Source of the DNA: Streptomyces sp. HB132
Lineage (GTDB): Bacteria > Actinomycetota > Actinomycetes > Streptomycetales > Streptomycetaceae
Direction: 5' to 3'
Length of the DNA: 64,000 bases
Assembly: GCF_016909575.1 (NCBI RefSeq)
Contig: NZ_JAFBGA010000021.1
Location: 51,669 to 115,668 of the forward strand
Numbering within the stretch: the first letter of the stretch is position 1; every line of letters begins with the position of its first letter. Below, piece by piece: positions 7,359 to 15,499 of the stretch. The notes below the pieces were generated by a model. It made no database searches. It worked only from the letters and a program-made list of their open reading frames with translations, and was not told the DNA's origin. Position numbers and translations under genes: made by a program.

Positions 7359-8258
7359 TCACGCCACCAGGTTCAGGGCGATGTCCGCGATGCCGAGCCG
7401 TACGGACTGACCCCACGTCAACTCCAGTGCGTCGGACTCCATCCCGTCGCCGAAGACCACCATGCGGTCCGACTCGACGGTGAGCCGGAGGCCGTCCCCG
7501 CGGCCCAGTTCTCCCGAGACCATCGAGGTGCCGGTGGCCGGTGAGGGCCAGGCCTCGCGCACGAACCAGACCAGCCGGGGATCGGAGGGGGCCGGCAGGC
7601 GCAGCGGGCTGCCCCGCTCGAGCCAGAGGGAGCGCAGCCAGCCGGTGGAGCCCGTGCCCGTGCCCACCAGGACTCCCGAGGACGCCTGGGGCTCGCCTGC
7701 GGAAGGGGCGCCGTCGGGGCCGATGCGGTAGCGGGCGGTCTGGTGGCCGGGTGATCCGAGGTAGATCTCGTTGAGGGCGAGCAGCCGCTGGGTGTCGTCG
7801 GCGACGGCCTCGGTCATCGTGAGGGCGTCAACCGGCCCGCCGGGTGACACGGCTGCCCGGCACAGGGCCGCAGCGTCACGGACCCGGTGGCGTACGAGGG
7901 TCCCGGGATTGCGGCCCGGGTCGGTGTCGATGCCCACGACCGGCTGTCCGGTCAGGTACTTCGCGGTGTTGGCGACCAGTCCGTCCTGCCCGACCACGAC
8001 GACCACGTCCTCGGGCCCGAACAGGAAGCGGTCGAGGTCCGCCCGCTCCACCCGGGTGCGGCGCCACCGCAGCGGCACGGCCGCGGCGACCTCCGTGAGC
8101 GCCTGTTCGTTGCGCCGGTGGCGGTCGGCCACCTCCTCGATGGACCGGCCGCGTCCCGCGAGCACGAACGCGGCCTGCCCGTGGGTCCCGTGCCGTGCCA
8201 GGAGCTCCTCGTACTCGGTCGTGCGGTGCACCAGCACCGCACGAGGGGCCAGACTCAC
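7359..8258 (-). CDS. NAD-kinase-like protein
   Basis: 299 residues with the NAD kinase (ATP-NAD kinase/diacylglycerol-kinase fold) pattern but altered motifs: GGDG appears as VVGQDGLVANTA (about residue 90), the usual GINxGxLGF as GIDTDPGRN, the substrate NE motif as LALNEIYLG, and the nucleotide loop as GTGTGSTGWL (canonical TPTGSTAY). The GxDG and GST elements are retained, so nucleotide binding is likely, but kinase activity is uncertain. Its start overlaps the stop of the SPFH gene (ATGA, 8255-8258), so the two are translationally coupled. It is not the housekeeping NAD kinase type. Confidence 0.72.
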   Translation of the reverse strand: MSLAPRAVLVHRTTEYEELLARHGTHGQAAFVLAGRGRSIEEVADRHRRNEQALTEVAAAVPLRWRRTRVERADLDRFLFGPEDVVVVVGQDGLVANTAKYLTGQPVVGIDTDPGRNPGTLVRHRVRDAAALCRAAVSPGGPVDALTMTEAVADDTQRLLALNEIYLGSPGHQTARYRIGPDGAPSAGEPQASSGVLVGTGTGSTGWLRSLWLERGSPLRLPAPSDPRLVWFVREAWPSPATGTSMVSGELGRGDGLRLTVESDRMVVFGDGMESDALELTWGQSVRLGIADIALNLVA

Positions 8259-9268
8259 GCCCGCGCCTCCGGCTCCGGCCTGCCGAGCCTGGCGAGCAGG
8301 CCCGTCAGGACGTCGGGGGACAGGGTGAGGCTGTCGATGCGGGGCAGGTTCTCGGCCAGCCGCGTCGCGGCCAGGGCGTGCAGCGTGCCGGGGTCGACAT
8401 CCGCGTGCGCCCGCAGCCAGGCCGCCTGCGCCTCGGCCCGTGCCGCCCCGACGTCACGGGCGGCCTCCGCCTCCGCGCGGGCCAGGCGCACCGTGCGGGA
8501 GGCCTCGGCAGCCGTACGCACCTCGTCGGCCGCCGACTTCTCCTCCGCCTCGCGGCGGGCGTTGGTGCCGCGCTGGTCGACCAGCTGCTCCTCGCGACGT
8601 GCGAGTTCGATCTTGCTCGCGAGTTCGTTCTCGGCGATGGTGCGTTCACGCTCGACCGCCACCGCCCGGCGCTCGTACACCGACCGGTCGGCCTCCTGCT
8701 GGATCTGTTCCCTGGCCGGGGTGCGCAGAGCGCGCTCGACCTCGGCCTCGGGGCGGATCGCGACGACGCGCACCGCCACCACGTCGATGCCGGTGGCGGG
8801 CAGCCTGGGCTCGGCCGCGAGCCCGGTGGCGACCCGCTCCCGTACGGTCGCCACGCCGTCCACCAGGGCGGTGGCGAGCGGGGTGCGGGCCAGGACGTCC
8901 AGGGCGTGCTGCTGTGCGGTCTCGGTGAGCAGGGTGGCGATCTGCTCCAGGGGTGCGGCCCGCCAGACCCCGCTGTCGGGGTGCACCGAGAAGTCGAGCC
9001 GGGCTGCGGCCTCGGCCGGGTCGCTGATCCGGTAGGTGACCGTGGCCTGCACGGTGACGTCCTGGAAGTCGGCCGTGCGGGCGTGGAACGCCATCGCCAG
9101 CTCCCGGTCGTCGACCGGCACCTCGGAGAGCGCCGCGGAGAGCGAGCGGTACCAGAAGCTCAGCCCGACGCCCTCGTGGACGAGTTTGCCGCGCTTGTGG
9201 TGGCGGATGTGCGTGGTGGGGGCGGAGCGCAGGTGCCGCCAGCCGAAGCGCCTGGTGATGTCGGCCAT
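8255..9268 (-). CDS. SPFH/Band-7 domain protein
   Basis: 337 residues. The N-terminal half is a SPFH/PHB domain (about 20-190), followed by a long Ala/Glu/Arg-rich coiled coil (about 190-280, REEQLVDQRGTNARREAEEKS and following) of the flotillin/stomatin kind. There is no obvious N-terminal membrane helix. Such proteins scaffold membrane complexes. ATG at 9268 with AGAGGG eight bases upstream; ATG at 9292 is an alternative. A promoter is predicted at 9297-9325. Coupling to the NAD-kinase-like gene suggests a two-protein complex. Confidence 0.8.
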   Translation of the reverse strand: MADITRRFGWRHLRSAPTTHIRHHKRGKLVHEGVGLSFWYRSLSAALSEVPVDDRELAMAFHARTADFQDVTVQATVTYRISDPAEAAARLDFSVHPDSGVWRAAPLEQIATLLTETAQQHALDVLARTPLATALVDGVATVRERVATGLAAEPRLPATGIDVVAVRVVAIRPEAEVERALRTPAREQIQQEADRSVYERRAVAVERERTIAENELASKIELARREEQLVDQRGTNARREAEEKSAADEVRTAAEASRTVRLARAEAEAARDVGAARAEAQAAWLRAHADVDPGTLHALAATRLAENLPRIDSLTLSPDVLTGLLARLGRPEPEARA

Positions 9269-9296
9269 ATCGGGGACCCTCTTTCTCGTCATGGCG

Positions 9297-9325
9297 ACGA
9301 TAACGGATCCCCTTCTTGTCGTCAA
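9297..9325 (-). promoter_or_regulatory. Sigma-70-type promoter for the SPFH/NAD-kinase-like pair
   Basis: On the minus strand TTGACG (-35, complement of 9320-9325), a 17-bp spacer and TATCGT (-10, complement of 9297-9302). The predicted start point near 9290 gives a leader of about 22 nt before the ATG at 9268. Confidence 0.55.
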
Positions 9326-9356
9326 TGAGACGAGAATGGGCGGTGGGTACGGAAAA

Positions 9357-9394
9357 GGCCGGCCGGTGGTCTCCTCGGGGACCACCGGCCGGCC
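9357..9394 (-). terminator. Terminator hairpin after the TetR gene
   Basis: 15-base perfect stem (9357-9371 / 9380-9394) with an 8-base loop, 75 bp after the TetR stop and just before the SPFH promoter, so it separates the two transcription units. Confidence 0.7.
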
Positions 9395-9468
9395 GGTGTG
9401 CGCCGACCCCGTCCCCACGGTGCGGCGCGTGGTGGGCCGCCGTCATCCGCTCGGGCGACGGCCCACGT

Positions 9469-10107
9469 TCATGAGATCCCGTTCCCCGGAGGGAGGGCGG
9501 GTAGGCCGAGTGCCGGAAGCACGGCGTGATCGACGAAGCGGGTGAGGAAGCCGTCGTCGGCGTACCGCCCCTCCAGCAGAGGCCGCGCGCGCATGATGCC
9601 GAGCACCTGGGCGGCCACGTAGTCCGCGGCGGGGTTGTCCGGGTCCATCTCGCCTCGCCGGACGGCGCGCTCGACCATCGTGTCGATGGCGGCGATGGCC
9701 GGTGCGATCAGTGTCGAGCGCAGTGCGCAGAGCAGGTCGGGATTCTGCAGAGCGGCGTGACTGAGTGCGTGCATCAGCGCGGTGTCCTGTCCGGATGCCG
9801 CGTCCACCGCGTGAGCCACCTCGTGCAGATCCTCGCGCAGGCTGCCGGTGTCGATCTCCGAGAAAAGGGTCTGGCGGGTGCCGTGCAGCGAGGCCACGAC
9901 CAGTTCCGGCTTCGAGCCCCACTGGCGGTAGAGCGTCGACTTGCCGCACCGGGTGCGCGAGGCGACGCCCTCCATGGTCAGCGCGTCGTAGCCGCTCTCC
10001 CGGAGCAGGTCCAGCACGGCGGTGTAGAGCTCCTGTGCCCGCTCCGGTGTGATCTTCGACCGGCGTGACGCGGGTGCTGACTCCTGGGTGGAACCGGGCG
10101 GCGGCAT
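9469..10107 (-). CDS. TetR-family regulator
   Basis: 212 residues. The helix-turn-helix is clear (TMEGVASRTRCGKSTLYRQWGSK, about residues 43-65), followed by a helical ligand domain of the TetR_C_11 kind (AMREVAH-like, ALRSTLIAPAIAAIDTMVERA). ATG at 10107 with GAGGGA six bases upstream; the frame remains open for 207 bases upstream through the operator array and is rejected. It is divergent from the PAP2/EamA pair, and the 16-bp-period array between them (10145-10215) is the expected binding region. Confidence 0.85.
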   Translation of the reverse strand: MPPPGSTQESAPASRRSKITPERAQELYTAVLDLLRESGYDALTMEGVASRTRCGKSTLYRQWGSKPELVVASLHGTRQTLFSEIDTGSLREDLHEVAHAVDAASGQDTALMHALSHAALQNPDLLCALRSTLIAPAIAAIDTMVERAVRRGEMDPDNPAADYVAAQVLGIMRARPLLEGRYADDGFLTRFVDHAVLPALGLPALPPGNGIS

Positions 10108-10144
10108 CTGCTTCCCTCTCTGCGGCTCTGCGGCTGGGGACCCT

Positions 10145-10214
10145 CGATACGTCAGTGTATCGATACGCACGTGTACCGATACGCCTCCGTATCGGTACAC
10201 TGGCGTATCGATAC
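10145..10214. repeat. 16-bp-period operator array (CGATAC/GTATCG half-sites)
   Basis: CGATAC starts at 10145, 10161, 10177 and 10209, with CGGTAC at 10193: five units exactly 16 bp apart, consensus CGATACGNNNNNGTAT. The complementary half-site GTATCG recurs at 10157, 10189 and 10205 (GTACCG at 10173), also every 16 bp. The strongest palindrome has 13-base perfect arms (10171-10183 / 10188-10200). It lies between the divergent TetR and PAP2 genes and probably loads several TetR dimers. Confidence 0.75.
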
Positions 10215-10273
10215 GGCGTGGACTGGCCACGCCGGCGTCGTAACAGCGCACCGTCAGCAAAGGGGCACGGGTG

Positions 10274-11083
10274 ATGCACACCCGCAGCGAGCCTGCGGAG
10301 CGGGAGCCGGACACCTCAGCCCGACCGCCCCTCGTCCGCGAGCTGCTTCTCGTAGCCGGACTCTTCCTCGTCTACAAACTCGGCCGACAGGCCGCGAACG
10401 GCCATGTCGAGGAGGCCTTCCGCAACGCCGGACACGTATGGAGCCTCGAACGAGCCGTGGGGCTCCCCGGCGAAGGGGCCGTCCAGGGCGCACTGCTGCA
10501 CAGCCACACGCTCGTCCAGGCGGCGAACACCTACTACGCCACCGTGCACTTCCCCGTCACCCTCGCCTTCCTGGTCTGGCTGTACTGGCGCCGTCCGCGC
10601 CACTACGTCCGGTCACGCCGCGTCCTGGCCGCGCTCACCGGTGCCGCGCTCGCACTGCACCTGCTCTTCCCGCTCGCCCCGCCGCGGATGCTGCGGGCCG
10701 CCGGCCTCGTCGACACCGGGCAGGTCTACGGGCCCGCGGTGTACGGAGACAGCCCCGCGACCGACTCGATGGCCAACCAGTTCGCGGCCATGCCCTCACT
10801 GCACGTCGGCTGGGCCCTGGCGGTCGCCGTCGGACTGATCGTCGCCACCCGCTCCCGGTGGCGCCTGCTGTGGCTGCTGCACCCGCTGCTCACCCTGCTC
10901 GTCGTCGTGGGCACCGCCAACCACTACTGGCTCGACGCGGTCGTGGTCGCCGCCCTGCTCGCCGTGACCCACGCCGCGCTCGGACTGCCCCGCACCTCGG
11001 TGCGTGCCCACCTGCCGTGGGCGAGCGTGCGCGCCCAGCACTATGCGGCCCCCGCCTACGCACGGTCGGGAGCGCGGCGATGA
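10274..11083 (+). CDS. PAP2-superfamily membrane phosphatase/phosphotransferase
   Basis: 269 residues with about six membrane helices. The PAP2 catalytic motifs are of the AUR1/inositol-phosphotransferase variant: AMPSLHVGW (catalytic His after PSL, about residue 177) and ANHYWLDAV (His nucleophile and Asp, about 217). It probably acts on a lipid phosphate or phosphoinositol head group; the substrate is not deducible. ATG at 10274 with AAGGGG eight bases upstream; a GTG one codon earlier is possible. The stop overlaps the EamA start (ATGA), so the two are coupled and share the TetR-controlled promoter. Confidence 0.8.
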   Translation: MHTRSEPAEREPDTSARPPLVRELLLVAGLFLVYKLGRQAANGHVEEAFRNAGHVWSLERAVGLPGEGAVQGALLHSHTLVQAANTYYATVHFPVTLAFLVWLYWRRPRHYVRSRRVLAALTGAALALHLLFPLAPPRMLRAAGLVDTGQVYGPAVYGDSPATDSMANQFAAMPSLHVGWALAVAVGLIVATRSRWRLLWLLHPLLTLLVVVGTANHYWLDAVVVAALLAVTHAALGLPRTSVRAHLPWASVRAQHYAAPAYARSGARR

Positions 11084-12048
11084 ACGCCACGCTCACGGCC
11101 GTCGCGCTCTCCCTCGTCTCCGCCGGTGCCTACGCGGCCGCCGCGGTCGCGCAGGCCCGGCTCGCCGGGCGGACCGGCCCCTCCGCCGGAGCGCTGCGCC
11201 TGCTGGGCCGCCGAGCCTGGTGGTCGGCCGTCGGTCTGAACGCCGGCGGCGCACTGCTGCACGTCGCCGCGCTGAAGTACGGGCCGCTCACCCTGGTCCA
11301 GCCGCTCGGCGCCCTCACCCTCGTCGCCGCCGTCCCGCTCGGGGCCCGTTCGGCGGGTCGCAGGGTCAGCCGCACGGAGTGGCGCGGCACGCTCCTCACG
11401 CTCGTGGGCCTCGCCGCGCTGCTCCTGGCCGCGGGCGGCGCCGCGCCTCACGACACGCTGAGCCTCCCCGAGGCCCTGGGCGTCGGCGCCGTGACCATGG
11501 CGCTCGTCGCCCTCCTCGGCCGGCCGGGCGCGAGGCCCGGACTCCGGCACGCCGCGGCCTCAGGCATCACGTCCGGGGTGGCCTCCGCCCTCACCCAGAC
11601 CCTGACGGTCGCCGCGACCGACCACTCGGGCCCGCTGCTGGACTGGCGGCTGGTGACCGTGGCGGTGCTCGTCTCCTTCTTCGCCCTGGGCGGCCTGATG
11701 CTCTCCCAGACCGCCTACCGGGGCGGCCTCGGCGCACCGCTCGCCGTGGTGACCCTCGCAAATCCCGTCGCCGCCGCCGCGATCGGCCTGGTCCTGCTCG
11801 GCGAGCGCCTCCAGGGCGGGGTGCTGGGGCTGATCCCCGCGCTCGCCGGAGCCGCGGCCGCCGTGCAGGGTGTGATCCTGCTCAGCCGGGCACAGGCACG
11901 GAACACGACCGTCCCCGCTTCCCTGCCCGTCGTGACCGGGCCGCCGTCCAGGGTTGTCATCGGCGGTCCACCCCTGACCACCCCGCGCGCCCCCGAGCCA
12001 AGGGCGCTGCGCCCGGAACCGGTCGGGAGCCGGTCCGGTCCCGGCTAG
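11080..12048 (+). CDS. EamA/DMT-type transporter
   Basis: 322 residues, nine to ten hydrophobic helices in two repeats, of the drug/metabolite transporter superfamily; the second-half signature VVTLANPVAAAAIGLVLLGERL is diagnostic. Substrate unknown. The start ATG at 11080 overlaps the PAP2 stop by four bases. A Pro/Arg-rich cytoplasmic tail follows the last helix. The gene's last four bases overlap the convergent PadR gene (12045-12048). Confidence 0.82.
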   Translation: MNATLTAVALSLVSAGAYAAAAVAQARLAGRTGPSAGALRLLGRRAWWSAVGLNAGGALLHVAALKYGPLTLVQPLGALTLVAAVPLGARSAGRRVSRTEWRGTLLTLVGLAALLLAAGGAAPHDTLSLPEALGVGAVTMALVALLGRPGARPGLRHAAASGITSGVASALTQTLTVAATDHSGPLLDWRLVTVAVLVSFFALGGLMLSQTAYRGGLGAPLAVVTLANPVAAAAIGLVLLGERLQGGVLGLIPALAGAAAAVQGVILLSRAQARNTTVPASLPVVTGPPSRVVIGGPPLTTPRAPEPRALRPEPVGSRSGPG

Positions 12049-12620
12049 GAAGCCCCGGGCCCGACGTCGCTCGCCGCCCCCGGACCCTCCAGGTCGTCGA
12101 CGGCCCTGGTCAGCCAGCTCGTCCAGAACGTCTCCAGGTCGATGCCCCCGCGCAGCACCAGACGGCGCAGCCGGTCCTCCTGCGAGGTCCGCTCCGGAGG
12201 GAAGTCCCGCTCCTCGATCCGCAGGTACTCCGCCAGCTGCTCCTGGTGCAGCACCAGGTGCCTGCGCAGTTCCCCGGCCAGTCCCGGGGCGCCGACCACG
12301 GCGGCCGCCCGCATCCGCAGCAGCAGCGGATCACGGACGGGGCGCGGGTCCTCGGCGAGCGACACCCAGACCGCCAGCTCCTCGCGGCCCGCCGCCAGCA
12401 CCTCGTACTCCTTCTTCTGCCCTCGGGCCGGCTGAGCCGCGGGCAGGGCCCGGATGTGACCGGCCTGTTCCAGCTTGCCCAGTTCGCGGTAGATCTGCTG
12501 ATGCGTGGACGGCCAGAAGTAGCCGATCGACCGGTCGAACCTGCGCGTCAGTTCGAGGCCCGACGACGGCTTCTCGAGCAGGGCGGTGAGGATCGCGTGC
12601 GGAAGTGACATGGACTGCAT
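12045..12620 (-). CDS. PadR-family regulator
   Basis: 191 residues. The N-terminal winged helix has the PadR signature (HAILTALLEKPSSGLELTRRFDRSIGYFWPSTHQQIYRELGKLEQAGHI) and the C-terminus a Vir-like helical dimerisation domain. Starts at 12620 and 12611 are both plausible. It lies 24 bp after the stop of the dienoyl-CoA-reductase-like gene in the same direction, so it may be cotranscribed with it and may act on the perfect palindrome (14716-14729) upstream of that gene. Confidence 0.85.
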   Translation of the reverse strand: MQSMSLPHAILTALLEKPSSGLELTRRFDRSIGYFWPSTHQQIYRELGKLEQAGHIRALPAAQPARGQKKEYEVLAAGREELAVWVSLAEDPRPVRDPLLLRMRAAAVVGAPGLAGELRRHLVLHQEQLAEYLRIEERDFPPERTSQEDRLRRLVLRGGIDLETFWTSWLTRAVDDLEGPGAASDVGPGAS

Positions 12621-12644
12621 CCTAGAGACGGCAGGACCCGGTGC

Positions 12645-14660
12645 TCACAACTCCGCAGCGAGCTCCGTGCCCTGGCGGACAGCGCGCTTGGCGTCCAGTT
12701 CGGCGGCCACGTCGGCGCCGCCGATCAGATGCACCGGGCGGCCCGCGGCGCGCAGCTCGTCGTACAGCTCCCGGCGCGGTTCCTGCCCCGCGCACAGGAC
12801 CACGGTGTCGACCGGCAACAGGCGCTGCTCGCCGTCCACGGTGAGGTGCAGGCCCTCGTCGTCGATCAGGTCGTAGGACGCGCCCGCGATCATCGTCACG
12901 CCGCGGTGACGCAGTTCGGTGCGGTGGATCCAGCCGGTCGTCCTGCCCAGACCCGCCCCCACCTTGGTCGCCTTGCGCTGGATCAGGTGCACCGTGCGCG
13001 GCGGCTTCGGGCGCTCGGGCGTACGCAGCCCGCCCCGGTCCGCGTACCCGGTGTCCACGCCCCACTGCCGGAAGAAGACCTCCGGGTCGAGACTCGCCCC
13101 TTCGCCCCCGTCCGTCAGGAATTCGGCGACGTCGAAGCCGATGCCGCCGGCGCCCACGATCGCCACCCGGTCACCGACCCGCGCGCCGTCGCGCAGCACG
13201 TCGAGATAACTGACCACGCTGGGGTGTCCGACGCCGGGGATCGCGGGGGAGCGGGGCTCGACGCCGGTGGCCAGGACCACCTCGTCGAAACCGTCGAGCG
13301 CCGCGGACGTGGCCCGGGTGCCGAGCCGGAGCTCGACCCCCTCCTCGGCGAGCCGGGTCCGGAAGTAGCGCAGCGTCTCGTCGAACTCCTCCTTGCCGGG
13401 GACCCTGCGTGCGACGTTCAGCTGGCCGCCGATCTCGTCCGCCGCGTCGAAGAGGGTCACCGCGTGACCGCGTTCGGAGGCCGTGACCGCGCACGCCAGC
13501 CCCGCGGGCCCGGCGCCGACCACGGCGACGCGCTTGCGTACACGAGTCGGCGAGAGCACGAGTTCGGTCTCGTGGCAGGCACGCGGATTCACCAGGCAGG
13601 AGGTGACTTGGAGGCTGAAGATGTGGTCCAGGCAGGCCTGGTTGCAGCCGATGCAGGTGTTGATCGCGTCCGCGCGGCCCTCGGCCGCCTTGGCGACGAA
13701 GTCGGGGTCGGCGAGGAAAGGCCTCGCCATCGACACCATGTCCGCACGTCCCGAGGCGAGGAGCTCCTCGGCCAGCTCGGGGGTGTTGATGCGGTTGCTG
13801 GTCACCAGCGGTACGGAGACCGCGCCACGGACCTTCTGCGTCACCCAGGTGAAGGCGCCGCGCGGCACGGAGGTCGCGATGGTCGGGATGCGCGCCTCGT
13901 GCCAGCCGATCCCCGTGTTGATGATCGTCGCCCCGGCCGCCTCGATCTCGCGGGCGAGACGGACGACCTCCTCCAGCGTGGAACCACCGGGCACCAGGTC
14001 CAGCATGGACAGCCGGTAGATCAGGATGAAATCCGGTCCGACCCGTTCACGGACCCTGCGCACGATCTCGACGGGGAAGCGGATCCGGTTCTCGTACGAG
14101 CCGCCCCAGCGGTCCTCGCGGTGATTGGTCGCCGCGACGATGAACTCGTTGATCAGATAGCCCTCCGAGCCCATGATCTCGACACCGTCGTAGCCCGCGC
14201 GCCGCGCGAGCTCGGCGGCCCGGACGAAGTCCTCGATGGTCTCCTCGACCTCGTCGTCCGTCAGCGCGTGCGGGGTGAAGCCGCTGATCGGCGCCTTGAG
14301 CGCGCTCGGTGCCACCAGGCCGGGGTGGTGGGCGTAGCGCCCGAAGTGCAGGATCTGCATCGCGATCCTCCCGCCCGCCGCGTGCACCGCCGCAGTCACC
14401 TCGGCGTGCTGTTCCGCCTCCGCCGCGGTCGTCATCTTGGCGCCGCCCGGGAAGGAGCACGCGCGCTCGCTGGGCGCGATCCCTCCGGTGACCATGAGCC
14501 CCACCCCGCCGCGCGCACGGGCCGCGTAGAAGGCGGCCATCCGCTCGAATCCGCGCTCGACCTCCTCGAGGCCGATGTGCATCGACCCCATCATCACCCG
14601 GTTCGGGAGCGTCGTGAACCCGAGGTCGAGCGGGCTCAGCAGAGTGGGGTACGGGCTCAT
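12645..14660 (-). CDS. 2,4-dienoyl-CoA reductase-type FMN/FAD/4Fe-4S oxidoreductase
   Basis: 671 residues, essentially the length of E. coli FadH. Domains in order: Old-Yellow-Enzyme TIM barrel binding FMN (about 1-350, with MQILHFGRYAHH and NTGIGWHEARIPTI), a 4Fe-4S cluster motif CIGCNQACLDHIFSLQVTSC (about 340-355, all four Cys present), then FAD (GAGPAGLACAV) and NADPH (GAGGIGFDVAE) Rossmann folds. It would reduce 2,4-dienoyl-CoA during unsaturated fatty-acid oxidation, though related enzymes act on other enones. ATG at 14660 with GAGGAGA upstream; the palindrome at 14716 overlaps the probable promoter. Confidence 0.88.
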   Translation of the reverse strand: MSPYPTLLSPLDLGFTTLPNRVMMGSMHIGLEEVERGFERMAAFYAARARGGVGLMVTGGIAPSERACSFPGGAKMTTAAEAEQHAEVTAAVHAAGGRIAMQILHFGRYAHHPGLVAPSALKAPISGFTPHALTDDEVEETIEDFVRAAELARRAGYDGVEIMGSEGYLINEFIVAATNHREDRWGGSYENRIRFPVEIVRRVRERVGPDFILIYRLSMLDLVPGGSTLEEVVRLAREIEAAGATIINTGIGWHEARIPTIATSVPRGAFTWVTQKVRGAVSVPLVTSNRINTPELAEELLASGRADMVSMARPFLADPDFVAKAAEGRADAINTCIGCNQACLDHIFSLQVTSCLVNPRACHETELVLSPTRVRKRVAVVGAGPAGLACAVTASERGHAVTLFDAADEIGGQLNVARRVPGKEEFDETLRYFRTRLAEEGVELRLGTRATSAALDGFDEVVLATGVEPRSPAIPGVGHPSVVSYLDVLRDGARVGDRVAIVGAGGIGFDVAEFLTDGGEGASLDPEVFFRQWGVDTGYADRGGLRTPERPKPPRTVHLIQRKATKVGAGLGRTTGWIHRTELRHRGVTMIAGASYDLIDDEGLHLTVDGEQRLLPVDTVVLCAGQEPRRELYDELRAAGRPVHLIGGADVAAELDAKRAVRQGTELAAEL

Positions 14661-14715
14661 CCGGGTCTCCTCGCAGGTGTCGTCGAGCCAGTTGTAGACC
14701 ACCCGCCCGACTTTA

Positions 14716-14729
14716 TGCAACTAGTTGCA
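14716..14729. promoter_or_regulatory. Perfect 14-bp palindrome in a divergent promoter region
   Basis: TGCAACTAGTTGCA, fully self-complementary, lies 56 bp upstream of the dienoyl-CoA-reductase-like start and 152 bp upstream of the DoxX start. It is a likely operator; the PadR regulator encoded downstream is the first candidate, but GCAAC/GTTGC half-sites are also used by the TetR gene at 23959. Confidence 0.55.
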
Positions 14730-14880
14730 CAATGGTGTTCGTCGCAGTCCCCCCAAGGGGCGGACCACGAATGGCCCAACACCACCGGACCCCGCCGCCC
14801 GGCCCGGACGACAGTGGTTCCGTACGGCTCGACACCGTCGCCGCCTCCTCCTCGCTCCGCCTCATCGACGGGAGAACCCC

Positions 14881-15423
14881 ATGACCTGCATCAACCGACG
14901 TGACCTAGGACTGCTCGTGCTCAGGGTCGGTACGGGAGCCGTCCTGGCGGCCCACGGCAGCCAGAAACTGGGCGGGTGGTTCGGCGGAGGCGGTATCCAG
15001 GGAACCAGCGCCGCGATGGAGGCCATGGGCTTCGACCCGCCGAAGCACAGTGCCCTGGCCGCCGGAATCGGCGAGGCGGGCGGCGGGATCCTGCTCGCCC
15101 TCGGACTCGCCACCCCCGCGGCAGGTGCCGCCGCCGCGGGCACGATGGCGGGCGCCGTCGCCGTGCACGCTCCGGCAGGCTTCTTCGCGACCGCGGGCGG
15201 CTACGAGTACCCGGCCTTCCTGGGCTTCACCGCAGCGGCGATCGGGGTGACGGGTGCCGGCCGCTACTCCCTGGACCATGCCACCGGGCACGTCCTCGAC
15301 CGGCCGTGGGTCGTGGCCCTCACGTTCGCGGGCAGCGCCCTGGCAGCTGCCGCAGTCGTCGGCCGACGGGCCAAGGGGCGGGCGGCGCCGGACGGCGGTG
15401 AGCCCGGGGAGGGCAGCGTGTAG
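14881..15423 (+). CDS. DoxX-family membrane protein
   Basis: 180 residues, four membrane helices; the DoxX signature is LLVLRVGTGAVLAAHGSQKLGGWFGGGGI in the first helix. DoxX-like proteins sit in respiratory or thiol-redox membrane complexes, but this one's partner is unknown. ATG at 14881 with GGGAG upstream; the frame is open back to 14725 without homology and is rejected. It is divergent from the flavoenzyme gene and may share its operator. Confidence 0.82.
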   Translation: MTCINRRDLGLLVLRVGTGAVLAAHGSQKLGGWFGGGGIQGTSAAMEAMGFDPPKHSALAAGIGEAGGGILLALGLATPAAGAAAAGTMAGAVAVHAPAGFFATAGGYEYPAFLGFTAAAIGVTGAGRYSLDHATGHVLDRPWVVALTFAGSALAAAAVVGRRAKGRAAPDGGEPGEGSV

Positions 15424-15499
15424 GCCCTCGTCGGGTCGCGCCGGGCCCGCTTGTCCCGGGCTTCGCATTGATCGCCGTTTCGGGGGCATCCGGCAGTGC

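Noticed and set aside
10171..12048. 625-codon ORF reading through the PAP2 gene
   Set aside because: Only its end (from 11080) is a protein family (EamA); the front is a shifted frame of PAP2 and the operator array.
12729..14903. 724-codon plus-strand ORF
   Set aside because: Antisense to the intact dienoyl-CoA-reductase-like gene; low-complexity translation, an artefact of high GC.
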